Assembly: GCA_028344155.1 (NCBI GenBank)
Contig: JAOMAI010000003.1
Location: 1-64,000 of the forward strand
Direction of reading: 5' to 3'
Origin: Candidatus Nitrosopelagicus sp.
Lineage (GTDB): Archaea > Thermoproteota > Nitrososphaeria > Nitrososphaerales > Nitrosopumilaceae
DNA length: 64,000 nt
Each line of letters opens with the position of its first letter. The first letter of the stretch is position 1. The notes beneath the pieces were generated by a model. That model was not told the origin of the DNA. It ran no database searches and saw only the letters and a program-made list of their open reading frames with translations. The position numbers were made by a program, and so were the translations under genes. This document shows positions 27,598-37,572 of this stretch, one piece after another.

Positions 27598-29832
27598 CTA
27601 CCTGTAGTATGATGCAACTAGTTTATCGTTCATCTTGAGATCTTTCTGTTCTCTTACTTTTCTAACTGCTTCTTCAAAGTGCTTCATTGTGACTTTGGCG
27701 TCTGCTGCTTTCTTTTCAATGGCATCCACAACTTTCTTTGTTTCTTCATCACTTAGATTCTTGTCTGGAGCTGCATTGTCTAGATGTTCATGAACTACTA
27801 GTGAAACTGCTGTGTTTGCTATTGATGCAACATCTGCACTACTCAATCCATCTGTTAATTCAGCAAGTTTCTCAAAGTCAATTTTATCTGGACCATTTTG
27901 ATCTGCAAGTGGTATGTCTTTTGAATGAATTTCTATTACCATTTTTCTACTATCTTTATCTGGTAATGGAATCTGAATAATTTTATCAAATCTTCCAGGT
28001 CTGAGTAATGCTGGATCAATCATGTCTGCTCTGTTAGTTGCAGCAAGTACAACAACTCCGTGCATGTTTTCCATTCCATCCAATTCTGTTAATAATTGAC
28101 TTACAACTCTTTCAGTTACTGCAGTTTCTCCACCAGCTCCTCTAATTGGTGCAATTGAATCAATTTCATCAAAGAAAATAACACATGGAGCTGATTGTCT
28201 TGCTCTTTTGAAAATTTCTCTGATTCCTCTTTCAGATTCTCCTACCCATTTTGACAGTAATTCTGGTCCTCTGACTGAAACAAAGTTTGCTTCACTTTCA
28301 GTTGCTACTGCTTTTGCCATCAGTGTTTTACCTGTTCCGCTAGGTCCGTGTAGCAAAATTCCTCTTGGCATTTTATGTCCTAATTTATCATATAATCCTG
28401 GATATTTCATCGGCCATTCGACAGCTTCCATTAATTCTTTTTTAACTTCAACAAGACCACCTATTTCTTCCCATGATACATCGGGATTTTCAATGAATAC
28501 TTCTCTCATTCCTGATGGTGTTACTTCAACTAGAGCCTTTTTGAAATCTTCAGAATTTACAATTAATTTGTCTAATGTCTCTGGTGGAATTTTTTCTTCT
28601 TCCAAATTTAATTCTGGAAGTAATCTTCTAAGACATTTCATTGCTGCTTCTTTACATAGATATTCTAAATCTGCACCAACATAGCCGTGACTTACTGCAG
28701 CAATTTTTTCAATTTTTACTGGTAATTCTTGTTCTTCAGAAGCTAAAGGCATATTTCGTGAATGAATTAATAAAATTTCTTGTCTGCCTTTTTTATCTGG
28801 AACTTTAATTTCTATTTCTCTATCAAATCTTCCTGGTCTTCTCAGTGCAGGATCAATTGCGTTTGGTCTATTTGTTGCAGAAATTACAATAACTTTTCCT
28901 CTAGCTTCCAATCCGTCCATTAATGATAACATCTGAGATACAACTCTTCTTTCTACTTCACCAGTTACTTCTTCTCTCTTTGGTGCAATTGAATCAATTT
29001 CATCTACAAAGATAATTGATGGCGCTTTTTCTCTTGCCTCTTTAAAAATTTCTCTTAGACGAGCTTCACTTTCTCCATAAAATTTACTCATGATCTCTGG
29101 TCCAGAAATACTGATGAAGTGTGCATTACTTTCATTTGCAACTGCTTTTGCCAAAAGTGTCTTACCTGTTCCTGGTGGACCATAAAGTAAAACACCTTTT
29201 GGTGCTTCAATTCCTAATTTTTCAAATATCTCAGGATGTCTTAACGGTAACTCAATCATTTCGCGAACTTTCTTTATTTCATCTCTAATTCCACCGATGT
29301 CTTCGTATGTAACTTGTGGAACTCCTCTTAGTGTTTCACCTTTCTCTGCAATGTGGAAAGTTGTTTTTTGTGTAACTAGAACTGCATCTGCTGCTGGTGT
29401 AACTCCAATTACTTGGAATGTTAGTCTTCCTCCAAAGTATGGGACCATTACGTTATCTCCTTTAATCAAAGGTACGCTTTCTAATGCATCTGCCAAATAT
29501 CTTTCATCAATTGGCGGTATTGCTTCTAATGGTGCAACTACCACTTTTTCTGCTGGAACAGCTTTAATTTTTTTAACAGTAATTGCATCTCCAATTGCAA
29601 TTCCAGAATTGTTTCTTCCTAACCCATCAATTCTGATAATTCCTTTACCTTCATCTGAAGGATACAAAGGTAAACATTTTGCAACGGTACGTCTTTTTCC
29701 TTTTAATTCGATAACATCTCCTGTTGATGCGTTTAGGGTATCCATAGAATCATAATCGATTCTTGCTACTCCTCTTCCAACATCTCTGGTATATGCTTCT
29801 AGAACTTTTAGGGAAAGACCATTTTCGCTCAT
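27598..29832 (-). CDS. cdc48: AAA+ ATPase Cdc48/VCP
   Basis: A 744-residue Cdc48 with the N-domain (residues about 1-185) and two AAA modules. D1 has [18 protein letters not shown] (about 215) and Walker [14 protein letters not shown]2 has [18 protein letters not shown] (about 490) and [12 protein letters not shown]. It threads and unfolds proteins for proteolysis and complex disassembly. The C-terminus ends in SYYR, with Tyr next to last, which is compatible with the HbYX proteasome-docking motif. It is alone on its strand; the spacer to the divergent rpl2 gene is about 110 bases. Confidence 0.96.
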   Translation of the reverse strand: MSENGLSLKVLEAYTRDVGRGVARIDYDSMDTLNASTGDVIELKGKRRTVAKCLPLYPSDEGKGIIRIDGLGRNNSGIAIGDAITVKKIKAVPAEKVVVAPLEAIPPIDERYLADALESVPLIKGDNVMVPYFGGRLTFQVIGVTPAADAVLVTQKTTFHIAEKGETLRGVPQVTYEDIGGIRDEIKKVREMIELPLRHPEIFEKLGIEAPKGVLLYGPPGTGKTLLAKAVANESNAHFISISGPEIMSKFYGESEARLREIFKEAREKAPSIIFVDEIDSIAPKREEVTGEVERRVVSQMLSLMDGLEARGKVIVISATNRPNAIDPALRRPGRFDREIEIKVPDKKGRQEILLIHSRNMPLASEEQELPVKIEKIAAVSHGYVGADLEYLCKEAAMKCLRRLLPELNLEEEKIPPETLDKLIVNSEDFKKALVEVTPSGMREVFIENPDVSWEEIGGLVEVKKELMEAVEWPMKYPGLYDKLGHKMPRGILLHGPSGTGKTLMAKAVATESEANFVSVRGPELLSKWVGESERGIREIFKRARQSAPCVIFFDEIDSIAPIRGAGGETAVTERVVSQLLTELDGMENMHGVVVLAATNRADMIDPALLRPGRFDKIIQIPLPDKDSRKMVIEIHSKDIPLADQNGPDKIDFEKLAELTDGLSSADVASIANTAVSLVVHEHLDNAAPDKNLSDEETKKVVDAIEKKAADAKVTMKHFEEAVRKVREQKDLKMNDKLVASYYR

Positions 29833-29906
29833 ATCTATACACTCATCATTCTTTTTTTATATATTTAGCGTATTATTCTATTGATCGACTCAAAACTGAT
29901 CACAAG

Positions 29907-29914
29907 CTTAAAAT
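29907..29914 (+). promoter_or_regulatory. TATA box for rpl2
   Basis: A CTTAAAAT box in the cdc48-rpl2 spacer. Its centre is about 30 bases upstream of the rpl2 ATG, which fits initiation close to the start codon (a leaderless or nearly leaderless mRNA). Confidence 0.4.
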
Positions 29915-29940
29915 CATGATTCTAGTCACAATCGTTTACT

Positions 29941-30684
29941 ATGGGTAAAAGACCAGGTGTTCGTAGACGTGGACGTGGAGGTATGCAGTTCAGAGCAGCC
30001 GCTACTCAAAAGCTAAAACCTGCCAAATATCCTAGTTTTTCACTAGATGAGGAACGTCGAGGAGAAATTATTGATCTAGTTCATGAATCTGGTCGTGATG
30101 TACCTCTATCAAAGGTAAGATTTGAGGATGGCGCGATCTCATTTATTCCTGCACCTTTAGGAACTAAAGTTGGTCAAAGAATCAATTTTGGTCTAAATTC
30201 TGAAATTATTGACGGTAATGTAATTAGTATTCAAAACATCCCTGATGGAACAATTGTTTGTAATGTAGAACAGCAATTTGGAGATGGTGGTGCTTTAATG
30301 AAATCAGCAGGTGCTGATGCAACCGTATTTTCTCATGCAGACGATGGAGTAATTTTGAAATTAGCATCTGGAAAATTCAAAAAATTAAACCCAAAAAATA
30401 GAGCAATGATTGGAACTCTAGCAGGTGGTGGAGTTGAAGATAGACCATTAATGCGTGCTGGAGTTAAAATGATGCGCTTTAAATCAAAAGGCAAGAAATA
30501 TCCAATTGTTAGAGGTGTTGCTCAAGCAGCATATGTACATCCTCATGGCGGTGGACGTCACCAACACGTTGGGCAATCATCTACAGTATCCCGTAATGCA
30601 CCTCCAGGTGCTAAAGTTGGAAGTATTGCTGCAAAGAAAACTGGTAGAGCAAGAATTAAGGAAAGAAAACAATCTATCAAATAG
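29941..30684 (+). CDS. rpl2: Ribosomal protein L2 (uL2)
   Basis: A 247-residue archaeal uL2. It has the basic N-terminal start MGKRPGVRRRGRGG, the SH3-like core (VHESGRDVPLSKVRFEDG, about residues 47-65), and the C-terminal conserved RGVAQAAYVHPHGGGRHQH region with the peptidyl-transferase-proximal loop. It is a 50S subunit protein. The gene is separate from the other ribosomal protein operons, with an acylphosphatase gene right behind it (23-base gap). Confidence 0.95.
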   Translation: MGKRPGVRRRGRGGMQFRAAATQKLKPAKYPSFSLDEERRGEIIDLVHESGRDVPLSKVRFEDGAISFIPAPLGTKVGQRINFGLNSEIIDGNVISIQNIPDGTIVCNVEQQFGDGGALMKSAGADATVFSHADDGVILKLASGKFKKLNPKNRAMIGTLAGGGVEDRPLMRAGVKMMRFKSKGKKYPIVRGVAQAAYVHPHGGGRHQHVGQSSTVSRNAPPGAKVGSIAAKKTGRARIKERKQSIK

Positions 30685-30707
30685 TAGATTAACAACTATC
30701 TTTTAAA

Positions 30708-30986
30708 ATGATTCAAAAAAGAATTCATATTTTTGTTACTGGAAGAGTACAAGGTGTATTTTTTAGACAATCTACCAAAGTGATGGCAATTAAAAATAAT
30801 GTCCACGGTTGGGTTCGTAATCTTGATGATGGACGAGTTGAAATTATTGTAGAAGGTGAAAAACAAAATATTGACAATCTTACAACTTGGTGTAAAACTG
30901 GGCCTGCAAATTCTCGCGTTGATGAGTTTGAATTGTCTGAAGAAAATTATACTGATGAGTTTGAAAACTTTGAAGTTAGATATTAG
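30708..30986 (+). CDS. acyP: Acylphosphatase
   Basis: A 92-residue acylphosphatase, which hydrolyses acyl phosphates such as carbamoyl or acetyl phosphate. The family pattern is complete: the phosphate-binding VTGRVQGVFFRQSTK loop (about residues 9-23, Arg in GVFFR) and the GWVRNLDDGRVEI segment with the catalytic Asn (about residues 34-46). Length is normal. It lies 23 bases after rpl2 and overlaps the convergent DUF5655-like gene by four bases. Confidence 0.93.
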   Translation: MIQKRIHIFVTGRVQGVFFRQSTKVMAIKNNVHGWVRNLDDGRVEIIVEGEKQNIDNLTTWCKTGPANSRVDEFELSEENYTDEFENFEVRY

Positions 30987-31315
30987 CGAATTGTTGTAAA
31001 TGCATTTTTTAATGTAGCTTCTATTTTTGTCAGTTCTTGTTCTGGTGTAATCTCTAAAATTGTAGCTTCTGCTTTTCGTTCTTTTTGAATTTTAATTATG
31101 ATTGAAGATTGAGTTGGTTCCATATCTGCAAACCATCTAAAACTCATGGTTTTACAAAAAACTACTCTATGCATTCTAACATCTTCTATCACTTTTTCAT
31201 CAAGTGACATGCAATATGTTCGTAATTTATCAAATAATGGCTTTACAGGTTCAGGAATTTGTCTCTGAAAATCTGCGTAAGTTCTTCCAGTTCCAACTCC
31301 GATAAAATTTTCCAT
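30983..31315 (-). CDS. DUF5655-like small protein
   Basis: A 110-residue soluble protein. The stretch KPLFDKLRTYCMSLDEKVIEDVRMHRVVFC and the later WFADMEPTQSSIIIKI resemble the DUF5655 domain, whose function is not established. This is a tentative match from the pattern of conserved aromatic and charged residues. No membrane segment or catalytic motif can be named. It lies downstream of the SRP RNA gene on the same strand, with a 29-base gap. Confidence 0.55.
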   Translation of the reverse strand: MENFIGVGTGRTYADFQRQIPEPVKPLFDKLRTYCMSLDEKVIEDVRMHRVVFCKTMSFRWFADMEPTQSSIIIKIQKERKAEATILEITPEQELTKIEATLKNAFTTIR

Positions 31316-31344
31316 ATTTCATCTCCTTTGATTCACAATTTAAT

Positions 31345-31658
31345 GTAGTAGTTCTGCTGGCTCCAGTCTAGGCTGATAGTCCCATTTCGAGGCATACAAG
31401 ATCCCCCACGTAGACGAGGAAGCGTGGATGCTCCACCTTAGGATTGCTCCCTCCCGGACCTCATCCCTTTCGATGGTTCGGTCTTAGGAAAAATCCCTTC
31501 GGATTATCCTTGTCCTGCAACCACCCGCCTCGGCGTGAATTCATTTCCGCACACCAAGCGGGAGTTACCTGCCTAGAGATTTACCCAGCAGTTGCTGATC
31601 TCTGCATATAGCCGGTTTCAGAATAGGGCACGGCTGGCACCCTGATCCTCCCTACTAC
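31345..31658 (-). ncRNA. ffs: Signal recognition particle RNA (7S)
   Basis: On the minus strand a 314-base structured RNA is closed by complementary ends, GTAGTAG at the 5' end (31658 down to 31652) and CTACTAC at the 3' end (31351 down to 31345). It carries the SRP domain IV hairpin GAGGTCCGGGAGGGAGCA (GGGA tetraloop and the SRP54-binding internal loop). Total length is typical of archaeal SRP RNA. The flanking TATA box about 25 bases upstream agrees with the 5' end. It binds SRP19 and SRP54 to target secretory proteins. Confidence 0.88.
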
Positions 31659-31679
31659 GTTTTAGATAGAATAGAATGT

Positions 31680-31686
31680 TATATTT
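31680..31686 (-). promoter_or_regulatory. TATA box for SRP RNA
   Basis: On the minus strand an AAATATA box sits about 25 bases upstream of the predicted 5' end of the SRP RNA, at the usual archaeal distance. It overlaps the 3' end region of the upstream TtuA/Ncs6-family gene. Confidence 0.5.
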
Positions 31687-31689
31687 GAA

Positions 31690-32604
31690 TTAGGATCGTT
31701 GTTTCTTCAAGTCTGTAACCATATTACACACGGCACAAATCTTTCCTGTACACTGATTTCCACAATTTGTACAAACTCGTTTTTCTTTGAAACTTGAATC
31801 TTTCATAACTTCTGAAATTTTGATTATTGAACGATACATGTTATTTTTAATTCCACTGTGTTGGTCTTCAAGAGAATTTAGAAATTCACGAATCTCTGTC
31901 CTAATACCTTCATTCATGTGAGGACACGGTTCTGTTTGAAATGGTAGTTTATTGGTAAATGCATAAAATACAATTTCAGATTCATAAATCTCTGCAAGTG
32001 GCTTTATCTTTCTAATTTGTTTTGAATCACTTCCTGGACTCATCCAACCGATTTTATTTGAATCTCCAGATAGTGTGTTTATCAAAAATGTTTGTAATGA
32101 ATCATCTAAGTTGTGACCTGTAGCAATTACATTTGCTCCTAATTCTTTTGCAGCATGATCTAACGCTCTTCTTCTAAAAATGCCACAGATTGAACAAGAT
32201 GTGGTTTTCTCTTCATCTCTTAGTTCTAATGATTCTGATAATGTGACATCATACAGTTCTTTGTATGAATAAGTTCTAAACTCTACATCTAATTTTGAGC
32301 AGAAATCTTTGACTATTTCCAAAGCCTCATCTCTATAACCTGGAATTCCTTCATCAATTGTTACCGCAATTATTCGAAAATTATGAGTTTCTGACATTTT
32401 TTTTAATATGCTAAGTAATACTAGAGAATCTTTTCCGCCTGAAACTCCAACAACAACTAATTCATCATTTTTTATCATCTTGTACTTGGAGATGGTTTTT
32501 GCAGCTTTTCTCAAAATAGAGTTTGAAAAGCATTCGGAACATAGGCTTTCTCCACTATACTTTCTATTGTATACGGCAGTGTTTTTACACTTTTGACATT
32601 GCAT
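31690..32604 (-). CDS. tRNA 2-thiolation protein, TtuA/Ncs6 family
   Basis: A 304-residue PP-loop ATPase of the TtuA/Ncs6/TtcA group, which thiolates tRNA uridines. It has an N-terminal zinc finger (CQKC...CSEC), the PP-loop VVGVSGGKDSLVLL (about residues 51-64), a catalytic Cys in TTSCSICGIFRR, and the ATGHNLDDSLQTFL segment. The C-terminal zinc finger is CTNCGNQCTGKICAVC. Whether it modifies U54 (TtuA) or U34 (Ncs6) cannot be settled from sequence alone. Confidence 0.88.
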   Translation of the reverse strand: MQCQKCKNTAVYNRKYSGESLCSECFSNSILRKAAKTISKYKMIKNDELVVVGVSGGKDSLVLLSILKKMSETHNFRIIAVTIDEGIPGYRDEALEIVKDFCSKLDVEFRTYSYKELYDVTLSESLELRDEEKTTSCSICGIFRRRALDHAAKELGANVIATGHNLDDSLQTFLINTLSGDSNKIGWMSPGSDSKQIRKIKPLAEIYESEIVFYAFTNKLPFQTEPCPHMNEGIRTEIREFLNSLEDQHSGIKNNMYRSIIKISEVMKDSSFKEKRVCTNCGNQCTGKICAVCNMVTDLKKQRS

Positions 32605-32672
32605 TGTTTGAGAATAATCCTTCAGTTTAATATTCTATTCTCTATTTTTCAAAATTTATCAATACTAATTTA

Positions 32673-32680
32673 TTTAAATT
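32673..32680 (+). promoter_or_regulatory. TATA box for the acyltransferase gene
   Basis: A TTTAAATT box about 22 bases before the ATG at 32699, in the divergent spacer. Distance is at the short end but fits a leaderless transcript for the first gene of the sugar module. Confidence 0.4.
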
Positions 32681-32698
32681 AGCAAATGACAAAAATGT

Positions 32699-33295
32699 AT
32701 GGCTCGTAAAATTAAGAATAAATATGATTTATCTCGTGAACTTTTCGAACTTTACTCATCACTTCGAAGTGAAAAGAAAAAAGAATGGAATCGTGTTTTA
32801 CCATTTAATGAACTATTAATTGATAGATGGGAAAAAGCAAAATTTTTGAAAGCGAAAAAGGGAAGCAGTATTTATGATAATAGTTATGTATTTGGTGATG
32901 TAAAAATTGGAGAAAAAACTTGGATAGGTCCTTTGACAATTCTTGATGGAAGTGGTGCAAAAATCAGTATTGGTAATTATTGTAGTATTAGTGCAGGAGT
33001 TCAAATTTATACACATAATTCTGTTAATTGGGCTCTCTCTGGTGGAAAATCAAAATATAAAACCAATTCTGTAAAAATAGGTTCGAAGTGTTACCTCGGC
33101 CCGAATTCAATTATTTCTATGGGTAGTGTAATTGGTTCTGGTTCAATTATTGGCACACAAACTTTGGTTAATGGAAAAGTTCCTCCAAATTCGGTAATTT
33201 TTGGAACTCCAGGAAAAATTGTTGGTAAGGTAAAATTAGTTAAAAAAGAATTAACTATAAATTATTTTGATGAACCAAAAAATCTTAAGAAATAA
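32699..33295 (+). CDS. Hexapeptide-repeat acyltransferase, sugar O/N-acetyltransferase-like
   Basis: A 198-residue left-handed parallel beta-helix protein. After an N-terminal helix-rich part (about 55 residues), the hexapeptide pattern starts at YVFGDVKIGEKTWIGP and runs to GNYCSISAGVQIYTHNS and GSKCYLGPNSIISMGSV. The His in YTHNS is the likely catalytic residue, and IIFGTPGKIVG is a typical end. It probably transfers an acyl group to a (nucleotide) sugar. Its neighbours are an aminotransferase and a sugar-modifying synthetase, so acetylation of an aminosugar is likely. Confidence 0.82.
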   Translation: MARKIKNKYDLSRELFELYSSLRSEKKKEWNRVLPFNELLIDRWEKAKFLKAKKGSSIYDNSYVFGDVKIGEKTWIGPLTILDGSGAKISIGNYCSISAGVQIYTHNSVNWALSGGKSKYKTNSVKIGSKCYLGPNSIISMGSVIGSGSIIGTQTLVNGKVPPNSVIFGTPGKIVGKVKLVKKELTINYFDEPKNLKK

Positions 33296-33297
33296 TA

Positions 33298-34389
33298 TTA
33301 CTCATTGATAGTTTCTTTAATTATATTACAAATTCTTTGTTGATCATCATATGTTAAGTTCTTATGAAGAGGCAGAGTTAATGCGTTGTAAAATAGTTTT
33401 TCTGAGTTCTCAAGATTTCCAACTTTTTTCATATTTCTATACGCTGGTTCCAAATGTAAAGAGTATGTACCAATCTGACTTTGTATATTTTCATCACTTA
33501 ATTTTTTCCTAATTTTATCTCTCATTCCTTCCTTCTCTACATAACATGTATAAGATTGAAAAGTCTGTCTGAATTCTTTTTTAGAATATGCTGGTTTAAT
33601 ACCATCAATTCCATTTAACATTTCTTGGTAAATTTTTGCTTTTTCATTTCTTGTTTTTATAATATCTTCAATTTTTTTCATTTGTTCTATTCCTATTGCT
33701 CCTAAAACATTTGATAACTTGTAATTTGTTCCAATCATTTCAAATGCACTTCCAACTGCTCCAAAATGTTTGTAGGATCTACATTTAGATGCAATCTCTT
33801 CATTATTCGTCGTAATCATTCCTCCTTCTCCAGTAGTGATTACTTTTCTTGGATGAAAACTAAAACATGAAAAATCTGCAATATTTCCGACAAACTCTGA
33901 ATTTATTTGTGCACCAATACTACATGCTGCATCTTCAACTACTATCAGTCCCAATTCTTTTGCTTTTTTATACACGTTTGATTCTAACGGAACTCCTGCC
34001 CATGAAATAGGCTCAAACACTGTCATTCCTTCACTGTATGATTCTTCTAAAATATCTGCAGTAATATTCATACTTTCTAAGTCCACATCTGCTAATACTG
34101 GAATACCTCCGGCTAAAATTATGGCTTCTGCAGATGCAGGATAAGTATAATCTGAAACAATTACTTCTTTTCCCTTGATATCTAGACATTCAAAGACTGT
34201 ATGTAATGCAGTTGTACATGATGTACAAGCAATTGCATTTTTGACTCCTAAGTAATTTGCTACCTCAGTTTCAAAATCTGCTGTAAATTTCCCTTCAGTT
34301 AAAAAATTTGTATCAAAAACTTGCTTAATGAGTTCTATTTCATTTTCTCCAATATCTGGAACTGCTAGAGGAATTAATTTTTTAGTCAC
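33298..34389 (-). CDS. DegT/DnrJ/EryC1-family sugar aminotransferase
   Basis: A 363-residue PLP aminotransferase for nucleotide-sugars. The family marks are present: the start IPLAVPDIGENE, CTTALHTVFE (cofactor pocket), VVEDAACSIGAQ with the cofactor Asp, and FSCFSFHPRKVITTGEGGM with the PLP-binding Lys. It would add an amino group to a keto-sugar. It sits next to an acyltransferase, an asparagine-synthetase-like gene and a deacetylase-like gene. Confidence 0.9.
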   Translation of the reverse strand: MTKKLIPLAVPDIGENEIELIKQVFDTNFLTEGKFTADFETEVANYLGVKNAIACTSCTTALHTVFECLDIKGKEVIVSDYTYPASAEAIILAGGIPVLADVDLESMNITADILEESYSEGMTVFEPISWAGVPLESNVYKKAKELGLIVVEDAACSIGAQINSEFVGNIADFSCFSFHPRKVITTGEGGMITTNNEEIASKCRSYKHFGAVGSAFEMIGTNYKLSNVLGAIGIEQMKKIEDIIKTRNEKAKIYQEMLNGIDGIKPAYSKKEFRQTFQSYTCYVEKEGMRDKIRKKLSDENIQSQIGTYSLHLEPAYRNMKKVGNLENSEKLFYNALTLPLHKNLTYDDQQRICNIIKETINE

Positions 34390-34448
34390 TTGATCTGCTG
34401 TTTTGGTTTACGTATATTAAAGATTAGATTGAATACTTTGTTTAATTT

Positions 34449-35678
34449 TTACAAACTTTTTCTTGGATTGAGATCCTTTTTGATAAAAATTCTATACCAT
34501 ATCTCCAAAGCCAAAACTGATGTTATTCTATTTAGATATCTAACATCTCCATCGTTTTCGATTAATTCTAAAGCATGAATAACCCAATCACGATTAATTA
34601 TTTTCTTCGTGTAAATATTAGCATTTTTTTCAAATGCATATTCCATGAAAACATCTTTACCAACTTTTTGCCAATCAAAAATCAGGCTTGGAGAAAAACC
34701 ATATTTATTTTTCATAGTTTTTATTTTGAGTCTTTTATTGATTTTACGTAGAGCAATTTTTCCTTCATTAGTTTTTTTATTATATTTTGATTCTGTAGAA
34801 AGTCTCAGGCCAAATGATTGTACTTCATTATTTAAAAATGGTGAAAATCTGTTTAGATTATAGTAAGATGATATTGCGTCTCCTGTAGGAATAAAATCAT
34901 GTAAATATTTTCCATTGAAATCAGCTAGCATAACTTGTCTAAGTGGATCTAACTCATTTTTAAAATAAGGTTTAAAATAATCATAAATTTCATTCCAATT
35001 AAATTTTATATTTTTTCCAAAAACTAATTTTTGATCAGGAACCCAATCTCTATTATGACATTCTAAGTATTTGATAACTTTTGATTTCCAATTATCTTGT
35101 GGTTTCAATAATTCTAAAAATTTCTTATAACGAAATGTGTACCCGCCAAATAATTCATCACCACCGTCACCTGTAACTATAATCTTAGAAAATTTTTGAG
35201 CCTTTTTTGCAATTAAATGATTATACGTGTTCCATCTTGGTTTTTTTGCAATAGAAACAATCTCTGGCATTCTAGTAAAAATAGATTTCATATGTACTTG
35301 ATAAAATTCTGTATCAAATTTTTCTGCAATATCTTTTGCATGTGATGATTCATCAAATGCACCTTCAAAAGTACCCGAAATAGCTACAATCTTTGCTTTT
35401 GGAAAATTTTTTCTTAATAATGCTAAGCACAGTGTTGAGTCAATTCCTCCACTTAGAGAAATTGCAAATTTTTCATAGTTTTCAATATCTTTGTATGAAT
35501 TAGCTAGTAATCTTTCTGTTTTACGGCCATCGTTATCGATAACTTTTTTTCTAAAATCTTCAACTTTAGCAGGTTTTATAACATATTTTTCAGTAATATC
35601 ATATCTAATTGTAAGAATATTTCTTATAGAAATTGGATTGAATTGTATTTTTTTCTTTTGTTCCAATGATAATACCAA
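34449..35678 (-). CDS. Asparagine-synthetase-like ATPase, lacks glutaminase domain
   Basis: A 409-residue member of the asparagine synthase (AsnB) superfamily. The PP-loop ISLSGGIDSTLCLALL (motif at about residues 76-81) and the IIVTGDGGDELFGGYTF segment (about residue 165) mark the synthetase domain. AsnB proteins start with Cys in a GATase domain of about 200 residues. Here the N-terminus is only about 70 residues and has no such domain, so ammonia must come from another source. It sits next to a sugar aminotransferase, suggesting amidation of a surface sugar. Paralog: 50561-51769. Confidence 0.8.
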   Translation of the reverse strand: MVLSLEQKKKIQFNPISIRNILTIRYDITEKYVIKPAKVEDFRKKVIDNDGRKTERLLANSYKDIENYEKFAISLSGGIDSTLCLALLRKNFPKAKIVAISGTFEGAFDESSHAKDIAEKFDTEFYQVHMKSIFTRMPEIVSIAKKPRWNTYNHLIAKKAQKFSKIIVTGDGGDELFGGYTFRYKKFLELLKPQDNWKSKVIKYLECHNRDWVPDQKLVFGKNIKFNWNEIYDYFKPYFKNELDPLRQVMLADFNGKYLHDFIPTGDAISSYYNLNRFSPFLNNEVQSFGLRLSTESKYNKKTNEGKIALRKINKRLKIKTMKNKYGFSPSLIFDWQKVGKDVFMEYAFEKNANIYTKKIINRDWVIHALELIENDGDVRYLNRITSVLALEIWYRIFIKKDLNPRKSL

Positions 35679-35792
35679 AAAATAATTGTTTGACTTTTAA
35701 CTATTTTGTATCTTTCAACAGGTTATGGTTGCATAAAAGAAAAATTTGCATAGTAAGTCTTATTATTCAAAATTCTTTCACATTTTAATAAT

Positions 35793-36566
35793 ATGAATAC
35801 CCAAAAATCTAATTCCAAATTAAGTAAAGCAAAAAAATACCATTTTGCAGATTTTACCGAATCACATTATAATGTATTATTAAAAATAGCCAAAAAAAAT
35901 TATATTTTTGAAAAATTTGGAACTAAATCCAAAGTTCCTCATATCATACTTAGACATGATGTAGATTTTTCAGTACATCGGGCTTTAGCTCTTGCAAAAC
36001 TTGAAAAAAAACATAATATTTCTTCAACATATTTTTTTAGACTTAGAAGCGAATTTTATAATATTTTTGAAAAGTCTATTTTAATTAAAATTAATGAAAT
36101 TATGAATCTTGGTCATGAAGTAGGATTGCATTTTGATTTAACATTTTATAATAAAAAAACACAAAAAAATATAATTAAAAATTTGAATTTAGAAAAAAAA
36201 ATATTATCTAATTTACTAAATACCAAAATTTCAGTATTTTCATTTCATAATCCTGATATTAAAAATGCCTTATCAATTTCTGATTATAGACTTTCTAATA
36301 TGATAAATGTTTATAGTAAAAAAATTCAAAATTCTTATTATTATATTTCTGATTCTAATGGGTATTGGAGATATTCAAGATTATTTGACTTATTAAAAAA
36401 CAACACTGAAAATCAAATCCAAATTTTAATACATCCTGTATGGTGGCAAAAATCTATTATGTCCCCTAGAATGCGTGTACGTAGATGTGTTGAACAAAGA
36501 GCAAAACGTACACTTGAAACATATGACTCAATTTTAAAATCGTCTAAACGAAATAATATAAAATAA
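35793..36566 (+). CDS. HDVD-type polysaccharide deacetylase-like protein
   Basis: A 257-residue protein with an LRHDVDF motif (residues about 53-59, two Asp as in NodB motif 1) and GHEVGLHFD (about residue 108, metal-binding His). These are features of the polysaccharide deacetylase (CE4) superfamily, in its HDVD branch. It probably removes an N-acetyl or related group from a glycan. There is no signal peptide, so it may act in the cytosol on a precursor. A paralog lies at 45858-46625. Confidence 0.7.
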   Translation: MNTQKSNSKLSKAKKYHFADFTESHYNVLLKIAKKNYIFEKFGTKSKVPHIILRHDVDFSVHRALALAKLEKKHNISSTYFFRLRSEFYNIFEKSILIKINEIMNLGHEVGLHFDLTFYNKKTQKNIIKNLNLEKKILSNLLNTKISVFSFHNPDIKNALSISDYRLSNMINVYSKKIQNSYYYISDSNGYWRYSRLFDLLKNNTENQIQILIHPVWWQKSIMSPRMRVRRCVEQRAKRTLETYDSILKSSKRNNIK

Positions 36567-36683
36567 TGATTTTTAGAAATATATTAGCTAAATTATCTTT
36601 TGAAAGAAGTATTTTTTAGGTGGATAATCATTTCGTATGAATTTGTCCATCATTTTTTATAACCCATTTTCTCTCGTTAATAC

Positions 36684-37565
36684 ATGCGAATTCTTTTACT
36701 AGGTTCTGAAGGATTTGTCGGAAAAAATCTTGTAGATGGACTAAAAAACAAACATGAATTATTTACTGCTGATGTATTGGATGCTGGAACACATAAAAAT
36801 TATAAAAAATTTGATATTACAAACCAATCTGATACTCAAAATCTAATTAAAGATGTGGATGTTGTAATTAATCTAGTTACTCACACCCTAACACAATCAT
36901 TAGATGATATTATCTCGAATGCACAAACCAACATAATTGGACTTCTAAATGTCTTAGAAGCCTGTAAGAAAAATAATATCAAAAAAACAATTTTTACATC
37001 TGCGTCTTCTATAATTGGTGTTCCAGAGGAATTTCATGTTAGTGAAAAACAACCTGTAATACCAAAAACAGCTTATGCAATAACAAAAATGTCATCAGAA
37101 CATTATCTTAGATTGTATAAAGAAATGTATGATATCAATTTTGTAACATTTAGATTTTTTAATATATATGGTCCATACCAACGAAACGGTTTGATACCAT
37201 CAATTTATAAAAAAATTAGAGATGGTGAAACAATTACTGTATTTGGAGAAGGAAAACAAATACGTGACTTTGTTTATGTTCCTGATGTAATTCCATTTTT
37301 TGAAAATGCTGCTATTTCATCTAATTTTGATAATGAAATTTATAATCTTGGTACTGGTAAGGGAACTTCCATTATAGAAATTGTTCAAAAAATCTCATCA
37401 ATTTTATCAGTTGAACCAAAAATAAAATTTGAACCAGAAAGACCTGGAGAAATTGGGAATTTCGTAGCTAATACTGATTTACTACTATCTAAATTTGAGA
37501 ATAAACCTGAAACTAGTATAGAAGATGGATTAAAACAAACAATTTTGTGGTCAGAAAAAAATTAA
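36684..37565 (+). CDS. Nucleotide-sugar epimerase/dehydratase (SDR)
   Basis: A 293-residue extended SDR of the UDP-glucose 4-epimerase type. It has the N-terminal ILLLGSEGFVGKNLV glycine motif, SASSIIG, the YAITK catalytic pair (about residue 133), RFFNIYGPYQR and the C-terminal RPGEIGNFVANTD. It likely makes a UDP-hexose epimer or keto-sugar. It is 7 bases before a UDP-sugar dehydrogenase gene, and the pair is probably cotranscribed. Confidence 0.85.
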   Translation: MRILLLGSEGFVGKNLVDGLKNKHELFTADVLDAGTHKNYKKFDITNQSDTQNLIKDVDVVINLVTHTLTQSLDDIISNAQTNIIGLLNVLEACKKNNIKKTIFTSASSIIGVPEEFHVSEKQPVIPKTAYAITKMSSEHYLRLYKEMYDINFVTFRFFNIYGPYQRNGLIPSIYKKIRDGETITVFGEGKQIRDFVYVPDVIPFFENAAISSNFDNEIYNLGTGKGTSIIEIVQKISSILSVEPKIKFEPERPGEIGNFVANTDLLLSKFENKPETSIEDGLKQTILWSEKN

Positions 37566-37572
37566 GATAAAT

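Noticed and set aside
31316-31689. RNase P RNA instead of SRP RNA
   Set aside because: The SRP domain IV hairpin is present and the RNase P conserved blocks are not seen.
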